Positions 45,883-56,529 of a DNA stretch of 64,000 nucleotides are shown in pieces. Made by a program: the position numbers and the translations under genes. The notes under the pieces are model-generated. The model made no database searches. It saw nothing but the letters and a program-made list of their open reading frames with translations, and was not told the origin of the DNA. Location: NCBI RefSeq assembly GCF_949987515.2, contig NC_082698.1:33942070-34006069 (forward strand), given 5' to 3'. This stretch comes from Delphinus delphis. Its lineage: Eukaryota; Chordata; Mammalia; Artiodactyla; Delphinidae. Position 1 is the stretch's first letter. Every line of letters begins with the position of its first letter.

Positions 45883-46194
45883 AATCTCCAGAGATTTTAA
45901 CACAGAAAAATAAAAATTTTATCTGATTTACCATTAAATTTGGATTTACCATGAAATCTGGATGTCTGTCAGTCTTTAAAGAGCAGTTAGATCCACTTCT
46001 TTTGTGTTCCAGGTAAAAAGCAGATGTGTTAGCACAGGCTTATTTTTTTCTCTGTAGTTTCGGATAAGTTTTTGGCTTTACCCGATTAGTATGTTGACCT
46101 ACTAATAATAGCAGGTTCAGTTTTTGTCTCTTAAGCCATCCCCAACATAGACAAAAATAGCATTCGCTCTTAGTCTCAAAAACATACATACTGC

Positions 46195-46394
46195 NNNNNN
46201 NNNNNNNNNNNNNNNNNNNNNNNNNNNNNNNNNNNNNNNNNNNNNNNNNNNNNNNNNNNNNNNNNNNNNNNNNNNNNNNNNNNNNNNNNNNNNNNNNNNN
46301 NNNNNNNNNNNNNNNNNNNNNNNNNNNNNNNNNNNNNNNNNNNNNNNNNNNNNNNNNNNNNNNNNNNNNNNNNNNNNNNNNNNNNNNNNNNNNN
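46195..46394. other. Assembly gap (200 N)
   Basis: Exactly 200 undetermined bases, probably a conventional placeholder of unknown true size. The 5' part of the L1 to its right is probably missing here. Confidence 0.98.
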
Positions 46395-47198
46395 TAAATG
46401 AAATAGAGATTAAAGAACAATAGAAAATACAATGAAACTAAAAGCTGATTCTTTGAAGAGATAAACAAAATTGATAAACCTTTAGCCAAACTCATAAAGA
46501 GAGGACCCAAATAAATAAAAACAAATGAAAGAGAAGTTACAGCTGATACCACAGAAATGCAAAGGATCATAAGAGTCTGTGATAAACAATTACTTGCCAA
46601 AAAATTGGACAACCTAGAAGAAATGGATAAATTCCTAGAAACATACAATCTTCTGAGACTGAATCACGAAGAAACAGAAAATCTGAACAGACAGATAACT
46701 AGTAATGAAATTGAATCAGTAATCAAAAAGTTCCAAACAAAAGTCCAGAACCACACAGCTTCACAGGTGAACTCTACCAAACATTTAAAAAAGACTTAAT
46801 ATCAATCTGTCTTTCTCAAACTATTCTAAAAAATTAAAGAGGAAAAGGAACACTTCAAAAATCATTCTACAAGGGCAGTGTTACCCTGATACCAAAACCA
46901 GATACAGACACCATTAAAAAAAAAAAAGAAAATCACATGACAGTGTTCCTGATGAACAAAGATGCAAAAATCCTCAGCAAAATATTAGGAAACCAAATTC
47001 AACAATACATTAAAAGGGTCATATACCACAATGAAGTGGGATTTGTTCCAGCAATTCAAGGATGGTTCCACATCTGCAAATCAATCAACATGAAACATCA
47101 TATTAACAAAACGAAGGATAAAAATCATGTGATCATCCCAACAGATGCAGAAATACCATTTGACAAAATTCAACATCGATTTATGAAAAAAACTGTCA

Positions 47199-47412
47199 GG
47201 GGCTTCCCTGGTGGCGCAGTGGTTGAGAGTCCGCCTGCCAATGCAGGGGATGCGGCTTCGTGCCCCGGTCTGGGAGGATCCCACATGCCGCGGAGCGGCT
47301 GGGCCCGTGGGCCGTGGCCGCTGAGCCTGCATGTCTGGAGCCTGTGCTCCGCAACGGGAGAGGCCACAGCAGTGAGAGGCCCGCGTACAGCAAAAAAGAA
47401 AAGAAAAGAAAA
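47199..47412 (+). mobile_element. CHR-type SINE, short GC-rich form
   Basis: Inserted in L1 with duplications GAAAAAAACTGTCA (47,185-47,198) and GAAAAAACTGTCA (47,413-47,425) and an (AAAAG)n tail. Confidence 0.95.
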
Positions 47413-48819
47413 GAAAAAACTGTCAACAAAGTGAGTATAGAAGAAATATAACCTCAACATAATAAAGGCCATATATGACAGACTCACAACTAACATAATA
47501 CTCAATGGTGAAAAGCTGAACGCTATTCCTCTAAGATCAGGAACAGGACAAGAATGCCCACCCTCACCACTTTTATTCAACATAGTAATGGATTACTATT
47601 TTCAGATGACATGCTACTGTATATAGAAAACCTTAAAGACTCCTCCAAAATAACTGTTAGAACTAATAAATGAATTCAGTGAAACTGTGGGATTCAAAAT
47701 CAGTATACAGAAATCTTTTGTGTTTCTGTATAGTAATAACAGACTTTCAGAAGGAGAAATGAAGGAAATAATCCCATTTACATTTGCATCAAAAAGAATA
47801 AAATACCTAGGAATAAATTTAATCAAGGAGATGAAAGACCTGAACTCTGAAAACTATAAGACATTGATGAAAGAAATTGAAGATGACACAAATAAATGGA
47901 AAGATTATATTATGTTTATGGATAGGAGAATTAATATTGGTAAAATGTACACATTACCCAAAGCAATCTACAGATTCAGTGCAATCCCTATGAAAATACT
48001 AATGACATTTTTCACAGAACGGAACAAATAATCCTAAAATTCATATGGAACTGCAAAAGGCCCTTAATAACCAAAGTAGTCTTAAGAAAGAAAAACAAAG
48101 TTGGAGTTATCATGCTTCCTGATTTCAAACTATATTAGAAAGCTATAGTAATCAAAACTATATGGCACAAAAACAGATGCATAGATCAATGGGACAGAAT
48201 AGAGAGCCTAGAAATAAACCCACTCACATGTGGGTCAATTAATTTACAACAGAGGAGCCAAGACCATACATTGGGGAAAAGATATTCTCATCAGCAAGTG
48301 ATGCTGGGAAAACTGAATCACTTTCCTATACCATATACAAAAATAAACTCAAAATGGATGAAAGACTTAAATGTAAGGCCTGAAACCATAAAACTCCTAG
48401 AAGAAAACATAGGCAGTATGCTTTTTGACATCGTTCTTAGCAATATTTTTTTGTATGTATCTCCTCAGGCAAAAATAAACAAATGGGACTACATCAAACT
48501 AAAAAGCTGTTGCACAGCTAAGGAAACCATCAACAAAATGAAAAGACGATCTACTGAATGGTAGAAGATATTTGCAAATGATATATTTGATAAAGGGTTA
48601 ATATCCAAAATATATAGAGAACTCACACAACTCAATATCAAAAACAATCTGATTTAAAAAATGGACATTTAAAAAATGAATATACATTTATCCATGGAAG
48701 ACATACACGTGGCCAGCAGACACATGAACAGATGCTCAACATCACTACATCAGGGAAATGCAAATCAAAACCACCCCACACCTGTCAGAATGGCTGTTAT
48801 CAAAAAGACAACAATTAAG

Positions 48820-49071
48820 AACCATTGTTACTTTAAATTAAAAAAAAAACCAATGTGAACATGATTTTTTCTGTATTGAAAGCTTGAATTATTCATTTCA
48901 TATTTGGATCTTTCTGAATCTTTTCTTAGTGTAACTTTTGGAATATGAATTTATAATTGAATATTGAGATGTGAAGCCGTGAAATCAGAAATATTAACAA
49001 ATCAATGTAAGCAAGAAGTGCCAATTGCCAATTATCACAAGACAGGTACAAAGAAATGTGAAAAAAAAAAT
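48820..49071 (+). mobile_element. Retroposed insert of unknown source in L1
   Basis: A 252-bp piece that interrupts otherwise continuous L1 sequence. It is flanked by GACAACAATTAAG (48,807-48,819) and GACAACAAATTAAG (49,072-49,085) and ends in ten A (49,061-49,070). It shows no CHR, MIR or L1 signature; it may be a 3' UTR retrocopy. No AATAAA is seen near its end. Confidence 0.65.
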
Positions 49072-49323
49072 GACAACAAATTAAGTGTTGACGAGGACAT
49101 GGAGAAAAGGGAACCCTTGTGCATTATTGGTGGACTTCATGCAATGCACCAATTGTATGAAGTTTCCTCAAAAAATTAAAAATAGGACTACCATACAATC
49201 CAGCAGTTCCACTTCTGGGTATTTATCCAGAAAGTATGAGAACACTAATTTGAAAAATACAGGCAGACCTTTGTTCATTGCAGCATTATTTATAGTAGCC
49301 AAGATATGGATGAAAGGCGAATA

Positions 49324-49409
49324 GCAAGATTTCATTCTTTCTCATGGCTGAGTAATATTCCAGTGTGTGTGTGTCTGTGTGTCTGTGTGTGTGTCTGTGT
49401 ACCATACCT

Positions 49410-49441
<32 letters not shown>

Positions 49442-49478
49442 GGAATATTACTCAGCCATGAAAATAATGAAATCTTGC
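49324..49478. repeat. Imperfect palindrome within L1, (TG)n/(CA)n at the centre
   Basis: The left arm GCAAGATTTCATT...CATGGCTGAGTAATATTCC is the reverse complement of the right arm GGAATATTACTCAGCCATG...AATGAAATCTTGC. A TG-rich half and a CA-rich half meet at about 49,401. Each arm is about 75 bp. Confidence 0.85.
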
Positions 49479-49984
49479 CATTTGGAACAGCACGGATGGA
49501 CCTAGAGGGGTATTATGCTAAGTGAAATAAGTCAGAGAAAGACAAATATCGTTTGATTTTACTTATATGTGGAATCTAAAAAACGAAATAAGTGAACAAA
49601 CAAAACAGAAACAGACTCATAGATACAGAGGAAAAATTGTTGGTTGCTAGAGGGGAGGATGGGGGGGGTTGGGCAAAATAGGTGAAGGTGATTAAGAGGT
49701 ATAAATTTCCAGTTATAAAATAAATAAGTCAATGGGGATGTAGGGAATATAGTCAATAATATTTTAAGAACTTTGTATGGTGACAGATGGTTACTAGACT
49801 TATTGTGGTGATCAGTTTGTGATGAATCACTGTGCTGTACACCGGAAACTAATATTGTATGTCAGTTGTACTTGATTGTACACATTTTTTAATCTGATGA
49901 TATATTATATGGTTTTGCTTGTTACTCTTTGTTCATTAAAAGAAAAAAGCACAATCCAACAATTAATAATTTATTTCTTTTCAG

Positions 49985-50169
49985 TTTCCAAAAAAAGACT
50001 TACAGCAAAATGAATAATCCAGCTATCAAGAGAGTAGGAAATCATATCATCAAATCTCCTGAAGACAAGCGAGAATACCGTGGACTAGAGCTGGCCAATG
50101 GGATCAAAGTACTTCTCATCAGTGATCCCACAACAGATAAATCATCAGCAGCACTTGATGTACACATAG
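49985..50169 (+). CDS. IDE: IDE coding exon 2 (contains alternative start Met42)
   Basis: The acceptor TTTCTTTTCAG ends at 49,984. The exon completes Gly33 and encodes residues 34-94 plus one base of Gly95: [19 protein letters not shown], then [16 protein letters not shown], and SSAALDVHI. Met42 at 50,010-50,012 (A at -3, A at +4) is the known alternative initiator giving the cytosolic, leader-less form. The rest opens the first of IDE's four M16 alpha/beta domains. The donor G|GTACAG is at 50,170. Frame and length fit the preceding and following exons exactly. Confidence 0.97.
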
Positions 50170-50649
50170 GTACAGTTTAAAATTATGAATTAAGCTTTGT
50201 TCAGTTTCATCGACCTAATGTTGACAATTATTAGAACTCTCCATATTTGTGCAAATGGAGACCTGGTAGTTACCAGTTCGATGTATCTTACTTTGTACAG
50301 TAGTCCTGTACAGCTGTTGGTAATCTACAGTTGTCTAAGTTAAATCGCCTTACATTTACCAAAAGTATCTTGTTAGGTTCCCAGCTAAGGTGACCTAGCA
50401 GCAAGGAAATTCATTCCCATCCTTTAAAACAGTGACAGTTCTAATGCCTTTACTTTATAAACTTTTGATATACTAGGGAATACCATATTTCCTAAATTCT
50501 TGTGTGCACATTTCTTCCACATTTAATGCTGCTTTAATCAAGTTATTTCTTATTTATATGTACATTTAGTTTCTTTTTTTCCTCTCTGAAAAGCTTTTAT
50601 TTAATTCAATGGCATTTTAGAATTGGGAAAATAAGATAATAACCATCAT

Positions 50650-51195
50650 AAGTTGAACAAATAATTATTGCCAAGCACAGCTCAATGTGCTTTGCAAATT
50701 ATCGTCTAATTTGTAGTTGCACAACTCTCTAAGTAAGGTATGTATACAAAAAGTGACTGAGGGCTTCACTGGTGGTGCAGTGGTTAAGAATCTGCCTGCC
50801 AATGCAGAGGACAGGGGTTTGAGACCTGGTCCGGGAAGATCACACATGATGCGGAGCAACAAAGCCCGTGCGCCACAACTACTGAGACTGCACTCTAGAG
50901 CCCACGAGCCACAAGTACTGAAGCCCGCGTGCCTAGAGCCCGTGCTCCGCAACAAGATAAGCCACCGCAATGAGAAGCCTGCACACCACAACGAAGAGTA
51001 GCCCCCACTCACCGCAACTAGAGAAAGCCCGCGCCCAGCAACAAAGACCCAGTGCAGCCAAAAATAAATAAAATAAATAAATAAACAAAATTTTTTTTTA
51101 AAAAGTGACTGAAGCAAAATATTTTGCTCAAAGTTTTACAGCTAGTAGAGCTGCTAACCCCCAAACTTATGCTCTTAGCACTATGCTATATTGTC
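50650..51195 (-). repeat. MIR SINE, split by a CHR SINE
   Basis: Antisense MIR: TTGCCAAGCACAGCTCAATG, AATTATCGTCTAATTTG, then after the insertion CTCAAAGTTTTACAGCTAG and GCTCTTAGCACTATGCTATA. Confidence 0.8.
50761..51099 (+). mobile_element. CHR-type SINE, long form
   Basis: Full-length copy in IDE intron 2 with perfect 13-bp duplications AAAAAGTGACTGA (50,748-50,760 and 51,100-51,112). Confidence 0.95.
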
Positions 51196-51234
51196 TCCTG
51201 CAATAAAATATAAGAGCTAGAAAGTTTCTAGCTC

Positions 51235-51400
51235 TTTAAAACAGTGAATTCAACTCTTCCTCTTAGCGTGATGTGTGAGGAAGCTAATGTCCAGAGGAGT
51301 TAAGTATCTGCCCAAGGCCACCAACTAACTGATGTCAAAAGCTGGGGCTTGAATTTGAATCTAAACTGCACCATTTAGAGTAGCCTATGCTTAACTTTCT
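51235..51400 (-). repeat. MIR SINE fragment
   Basis: Antisense MIR words GAGGAAGCTAATGTCCAGAGG, TATCTGCCCAAGGCCACC, AGCTGGGGCTTGAATTTGAA. Confidence 0.75.
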
Positions 51401-51526
51401 CTGACTGTGGTTGGAGTTATCATGCTAACAGAAGTTCCAAATCATCTGTGATTCATCTGTACTCCATAGCTTTCAACATATAAAAAAATGATTTATTATA
51501 TATGTATATTTTCTCTTCTCTTTCAG

Positions 51527-51734
51527 GTTCCTTGTCAGATCCTGCAAATATTGCTGGCTTAAGTCATTTTTGTGAACATATGCTATTTTTAGGAACAAAG
51601 AAATACCCTAAAGAAAATGAATACAGCCAGTTTCTCAGTGAGCATGCAGGAAGTTCAAATGCCTTTACTAGTGGAGAGCATACCAATTACTATTTTGATG
51701 TTTCTCATGAACACCTAGAAGGTGCCCTAGACAG
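51527..51734 (+). CDS. IDE: IDE coding exon 3 (zinc-binding HxxEH)
   Basis: The exon completes Gly95 and encodes residues 96-163 plus two bases of Arg164. It starts [11 protein letters not shown] and continues with HFCEH, the inverted zinc motif of M16 proteases: His108 and His112 bind zinc and Glu111 activates the catalytic water. [18 protein letters not shown] and [15 protein letters not shown] follow, as in other mammals; Ala101 replaces the Pro I recall in human. All catalytic residues in this exon are intact. Acceptor TTCTCTTTCAG ends at 51,526; donor AG|GTAATG starts at 51,735. Confidence 0.97.
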
Positions 51735-54700
51735 GTAATGCTGAAAATACCCTATGAATTATCCACCTGTGTTCACTTATCATGTTAATAATAATAATTA
51801 ATATTTTTACAAAGATGTCTTCACAGCTTTATAGCTTAACAAAAGATATTTTAACCAGTATTTTCCCCCTCTGGATTTTATAAAAAAGAAAATAATGAAT
51901 GATGTCGTATATTTACATTGTGGTAGAGGAAAAATAATGGCATGACTTTAAACCAGACTTTAAGCCTACAAAATATTTTATTGACTTATAAAATTCTCAC
52001 CAGGCCTTCCCATTCTAACTGGTATTACATATGAAGCATGTGATGAAGAATAAACTGTAATGATGTCATGGATCTCCTTTCAACCATCTCCTGTTCCAGA
52101 ATGCTAGAACTAAATATTCTGTTCTCCTTTAGTTCCTCAATCCTCAAGGATACTTAGTGGATACAGAATGTTTTGACCTGCTGTTTCAGCCCTGGGGACA
52201 TTTTGTGAAAGTATTTTCTGGAGCAAGCTCCATTAGGCTATTCTAATTTCTTGGTCAATTTTCTATACAGCTAACAGTATATAATTTTTTTTATCATATC
52301 AGTGATTTGATTCATTGTTCAAAGTGTAATTTTTCCTGTGGTGAATTTTTACAGTTTTCTGTGTTACCAAGAAGGTGTAATTCTGCAGCCTTTTGATGCG
52401 TCTATAATGAAGTTTGACTTCACAATTTTAGTAATTCTCAGCTTTAATTGCTTACTTATATTAATAGTCTTTTTTTTCAAACCTAATAGTTTGAATTTAT
52501 TCTGTAGCACAAAGAACATTAACAGAACAAGGGCATGGGTTCAGGATACAGGACTGGGTCAGAGTAGCCTGTTTCTTATTTATTCTAGCTTATGTTTCAG
52601 TCTTCAGGCAGCAGCTTTGAGGTGTAATCATCTTTTGTATGTATTCCCAGAAGACTTCCATTAATGAGTTCCCTGGGATCATACACTGAATTTAATTTCC
52701 TGCTTTACAAATGCTTCAGCAGATGTTCATATAATAGATCTCTGTTTGATGGAGGATGTCTGTTACTTGGATCAGAGTTAAAAAACCACTTATATAGAGC
52801 ATCTTTCAAAAATATTGATTATACTGTGTCAGAATCATGACCCTTTATGTGGACTTGTCCAGCTATGGTATGTAGCTATCAGGCACTTTTCCCAGCCTGA
52901 ATTGAGGTAGGTAAAAGTGGTTATATGTCTAGAATTATCTGTTTCCATATATCTTTGATTACAGGCTCCGGATAGATGGAGTTTCCCTTTGGATTGGTAT
53001 GCGTAAAGTACTTAGCACGGGATTGTATTCACTATGTGCTTAAAATAATATCAAGTAATGGTAACAGTCTTTTTGACGGCTGGACGATGAGGTGCAGTTG
53101 CTGAGATGTTTATAAACCCAGGAGTCTCTTAGGCCCACTGAGTAGTAGTCGCATTCAGACAGAGCCTCTTCTCTTGTCTTCATCTGAATTCTGGACATTG
53201 TTTTTTATAAGATGGGGTCTAAAGTTTCTTAAGAAGACTTATTACTATATGAAATCATGATTTAAATTGCAACCTGATATAGGAAAGTTAATTTATTAGC
53301 TAAAGGAATCTTAGTTCAGCTTTGGTACTACTATTAAAGAATAGCCTCAAGAAAAGCATATTGGTTACTTATGTTAAAGTTACCTGCCATGTTATTTGTT
53401 GAACCGCTGCTTATTAAATTTTTAAAATTCTCTTAATATTTCATAAAAGCCCATAATTATGTCTTAGTCAAACTACTGTGTCATAGGTTTTTTACTCCAT
53501 TATTTTTTCCACTAATTAAAGTTTGTTTCCTTTTCTTTATAAGAAGGAAAAATATTCAGGTAGAACCTTTTAAAAATAGGTCACTTAGTGTGTCCTAAGA
53601 TGCCTGAGTCTTAGTGAAATTGCAATTAAAACTGAAAATTTAAGATTTATTGCCTAAGAACCATCACCTGCCTTTTCCTTTCTTGGAGAATTAGGCATAT
53701 ACAACAGGGATTTTCATAGACATGCCGAATTGTAGATCTTAAATACATTGCTTCTGTCTCATAAGTCTGCCCTGACTTTTTGTTGTTGTTGTATTGTGGT
53801 TTATAAGAAGAAATATATATTTGGTCTTTGTCCCTGGTCCTGGCCCATAGCTCCTAAAACCCTTGGAATTTCCTAAGTGATGAGAGCCAAAGGTTGCTTT
53901 TTGTTATTTTAATGAAGTGACTTTGGGGAAGTCCCTTGATAATCTGAGGTTGGGGGCTGGTTGCCAGGGGAGCCAGCCCTGTGATTAAGGGTTGGAACTT
54001 TCAGTCCAGGGGCTGGAGATTGACTTCAGTCACCAGTGATCAGTGATTTACCCAATCCTGACGAGGTTTGGAGAACTTACAGGTTGGTGAACACATGGAG
54101 ATTTGGGGAGGGTGGCCTGCCTAGAGGGCATGGAAGCTCCATACCCTTCCCACATACCTTGCCTTATGCATCTCTTTCATCTGGCTGTTCCTGAATCATA
54201 TCCTTTTATAATAAATCCAGTAATTTAGTAAGTAAAACATTTCTCTGAGTCCTGTAAGCTGATCTAGGAAATTAATCGAACCCGAGGAGGAGGTCGTGGG
54301 AACCTCTGATCTACAGCCAGTTGGTCAGAAGCCCAAGTGACAACCTGGACTTGCAATTGGTGTTTGAAGTTGGGGGCAGTCTTGTAGATCTGATGATACC
54401 AGTATTGAGTTGAATTTTAGGCCACCCAGCTGGTGTCGGAGAATTGCTTGGCGGTGTGGTAACAACACATGGGAATTGTCAGAATCAGAGGTGTTAATCT
54501 TTTTATATTTTCACTAATTATTTAACATATCTGGTGTAGAGTTCTCTGAATTTACATATGTATGATATTATATTTTTTGTTACTTAGAACTTATATTCCT
54601 TTTTTCTAAGTAGCAATGGTAGTTTTTTCTTATTCTGTAGAATTCATATTTCCTATCTAAGTTTCAAACATATTTTTTTAAACATATTTTTAAAAGACCA

Positions 54701-54747
54701 CTTAAAATAACAGCTTTCAAATTGTTAATTATGTTTCTTACCCTTAG
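51735..54747 (+). other. IDE: IDE intron 3
   Basis: 3,013 bp between GTAATG and TTACCCTTAG. Apart from an LTR-like element at 53,810-54,490 no repeat was recognised, so about 2 kb (51,735-53,809) looks unique. No additional exon was found. Confidence 0.85.
53810..54490 (+). mobile_element. Old ERV LTR-like element
   Basis: TTGGTCTTTGTCCCTGGTCC, GCCAAAGGTTGCTTTTTG, GGCTGGTTGCCAGGGGAG, CATACCTTGCCTTATGCATC, TATAATAAATCCAGTAA (polyadenylation signal) and GAATTGCTTGGCGGTGTGG run in the order of a mammalian ERVL-class LTR I recognise. The family name is uncertain. Confidence 0.65.
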
Positions 54748-54917
54748 GTTTGCACAGTTTTTCCTGTGCCCCTTGTTTGATGAGAGTTGCAAAGACAGAG
54801 AGGTAAATGCAGTTGATTCAGAACATGAGAAGAATGTGATGAACGATGCTTGGAGACTCTTTCAGTTGGAAAAAGCTACAGGGGATCCCAAACACCCCTT
54901 CAGCAAATTTGGAACAG
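54748..54917 (+). CDS. IDE: IDE coding exon 4 (third zinc ligand)
   Basis: The exon completes Arg164 and encodes residues 165-220 plus one base of Gly221. [20 protein letters not shown] precedes AVDSEHEKN, where Glu189 is the third zinc ligand of the HxxEH(x)76E arrangement. [14 protein letters not shown] and HPFSKFGTG end the exon. No frameshift or missing catalytic residue. Acceptor TTACCCTTAG ends at 54,747; donor G|GTTTGT starts at 54,918. The frame stays open into the intron for about 80 codons, which is chance. Confidence 0.97.
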
Positions 54918-55424
54918 GTTTGTCAGCTGCGGCTCTAATGCATCCATCCTCCTTGACCTCATTTAAACCATGGCCCCTTTGCCCAGTATTGTATTTTACA
55001 GTTCAGGATAGAAGATTGCAGAACTCCTTGTTCCCACCTACCCTGTTGTTCATAAACTCAGAGTCTGGAGCTGATAAATGGTTGTTATATCATTGTTACT
55101 ACTTGGTATTTCTTAAACCATGCCCCTACACATATGTTATCTGTCAGGTCCCTATGTAGGCACCTATATGTGATTCGTGACCTAAGAAGAGGTTAAAACT
55201 TAGGTATGTGAGCTTCATGGAGAAGGTGATAGTTTATTGAGAAGAGGAGTGACCAAATATGAAGCAAGTTTGTTGGATAACAAGGTGATAGAATTGAATT
55301 TAGATTTTAGAAATAGTAAGAATGAAGTGGTAATAATCCCTTTAACAGATGAGTAACATTTTGGCTAGTAGTTCAAAAAGAAGGATGTCAACAGGAGTTG
55401 GGCCCTTGGCATTGGATATTTTTT

Positions 55425-55490
55425 TAAATTGAGGTGTAGTTGATGTACAATATTATGTAATTTTCAGGTGTACAACAGAGTGATTCTGGC
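55425..55490 (-). mobile_element. Short L1 3'-end fragment
   Basis: AATTGAGGTGTAGTTGATG and TTTCAGGTGTACAACAGAG are the antisense L1 3' terminus. Confidence 0.7.
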
Positions 55491-55649
55491 ATTGGACTTT
55501 GTACGTAATACGTGGAATGATATTCTCAAAATTGTAGTAACAGTGACCTAAGCAGTTATTTAGCCCTCTAGAGGTTACTCTGGCCATCCCATACAAATAG
55601 GGGTCTGACTGTTTAAGGAACAGAGCAGTTAGAGCTGTGAATAGATATT

Positions 55650-55873
55650 TTTTAAAAATACTTATTTGGCTGCGTCAGGTCTTAGTTGTAGCACATGGGA
55701 TCTTTTAGTTGTGGCATGTGGAATCTTTGGTTGCGGCATGCAGGATCTTTTAGTTGCAGCATGCAAACTCTTAGTTGCGGCATGTGGGATCTAGTTCACT
55801 GACCGGGGATTGAACCCGGGCCCCCTGCATTGGGAGCTTGGAGTCTTAGCCACTGGACCACCAGGGAAGTCCC
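55650..55873 (-). mobile_element. CHR-type SINE, old form with extra body units
   Basis: Antisense, 224 bp, with four GGCATGTGGGATCTTTTAGTTG-like units. Duplications TGTGAATAGATATT (55,636-55,649) and TGTGAGTAGATATT (55,874-55,887). Confidence 0.93.
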
Positions 55874-56322
55874 TGTGAGTAGATATTAACCAGCATTTCA
55901 AAGGGAGGAGATAATAGATCTCTTTATTCTGAGTAAATAGAATGCTCACTTCAAGGCTTGTTGAACCCCCCTGCTCCCATTACCTCCACCTCTACTATCT
56001 ACAGGTAGATAGATGCATAGTGTCTGCTCCGGGCATGACTATAGAAGACACACAAGGTCCCTGCTCTCAAAGTGCTACAACATCCTGGTAGGAGATTAGA
56101 GGTGGGGAGTAACAGGGAGTAGAATAAAATAAATATAGAGATTCTTGATTTTACAATTGTACCCTTTATCTTTATTCAGTTTTTCATTAAAAAGTACATT
56201 TAATTTAAATATTTAAATGATACAAAAGTATTTTTTTTTAAAAAACAAAAAGTTGCCCTTTTCTTCATCTACTCTTGCCATTACCACTTCACAAGATGTA
56301 ATCATTGTTAAAGGTTGCTGTG

Positions 56323-56529
56323 GGGGCTTCCCTGGTGGCGCAGTGGTTGAGAGTCCACCTGCTGATGCAGGGGACGCAGGTTCGTGTCCCGGTCCGGGAA
56401 GATCCCACATGCCGTGGATCGGCTAGGCCCGTGAGCCATGGCCGCTGAGCCTGCGCGTCCGGAGCCTGTGCTCTGCAACGGGAGAGACCACAACAGTAAG
56501 AGGCCCGCGTACCGCAAAAAAAAAAAAAA
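56323..56529 (+). mobile_element. CHR-type SINE, short GC-rich form
   Basis: Copy with perfect 13-bp duplications AAAGGTTGCTGTG (56,310-56,322 and 56,530-56,542) and a long A tail. Confidence 0.95.

Larger units (their letters stand above)
46395..49880 (+). mobile_element. L1 LINE, ORF2 and 3' end, broken
   Basis: The longest L1 in the window. Old ORF2 reverse-transcriptase-region words (GATTCTTTGAAGAG, TTGCCAAAAAATTGG, CACACAGCTTCACAGGTG, AGTGGGATTTGTTCC, AACATAATACTCAATGG, CTATTTTCAGATGACATG-like, GGAATTAATATTGG-like) run to a 3' UTR near 49,880. It is interrupted by a SINE (47,199-47,412), an unknown polyadenylated insert (48,820-49,071) and a palindromic rearrangement (49,324-49,478). 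Many stops; not functional. Confidence 0.88.
50170..51526 (+). other. IDE: IDE intron 2
   Basis: 1,357 bp between a GTACAG donor and a TCTCTTTCAG acceptor. It contains a MIR split by a long-form CHR SINE and a second MIR; the first 480 bp are unassigned. Confidence 0.9.

Noticed and set aside
46040..46648. A 202-codon minus-strand frame
   Set aside because: It reads through the 200-N gap, so it is an artefact.
46557..48564. Reverse-transcriptase-like frames
   Set aside because: They are broken pieces of an old L1 ORF2, not an active element or a cellular gene.
54722..55159. Frame continuing from IDE exon 4 into intron 4
   Set aside because: The GTTTGT donor at 54,918 and continuity with the known protein show that the exon ends at 54,917; the extension is intron.
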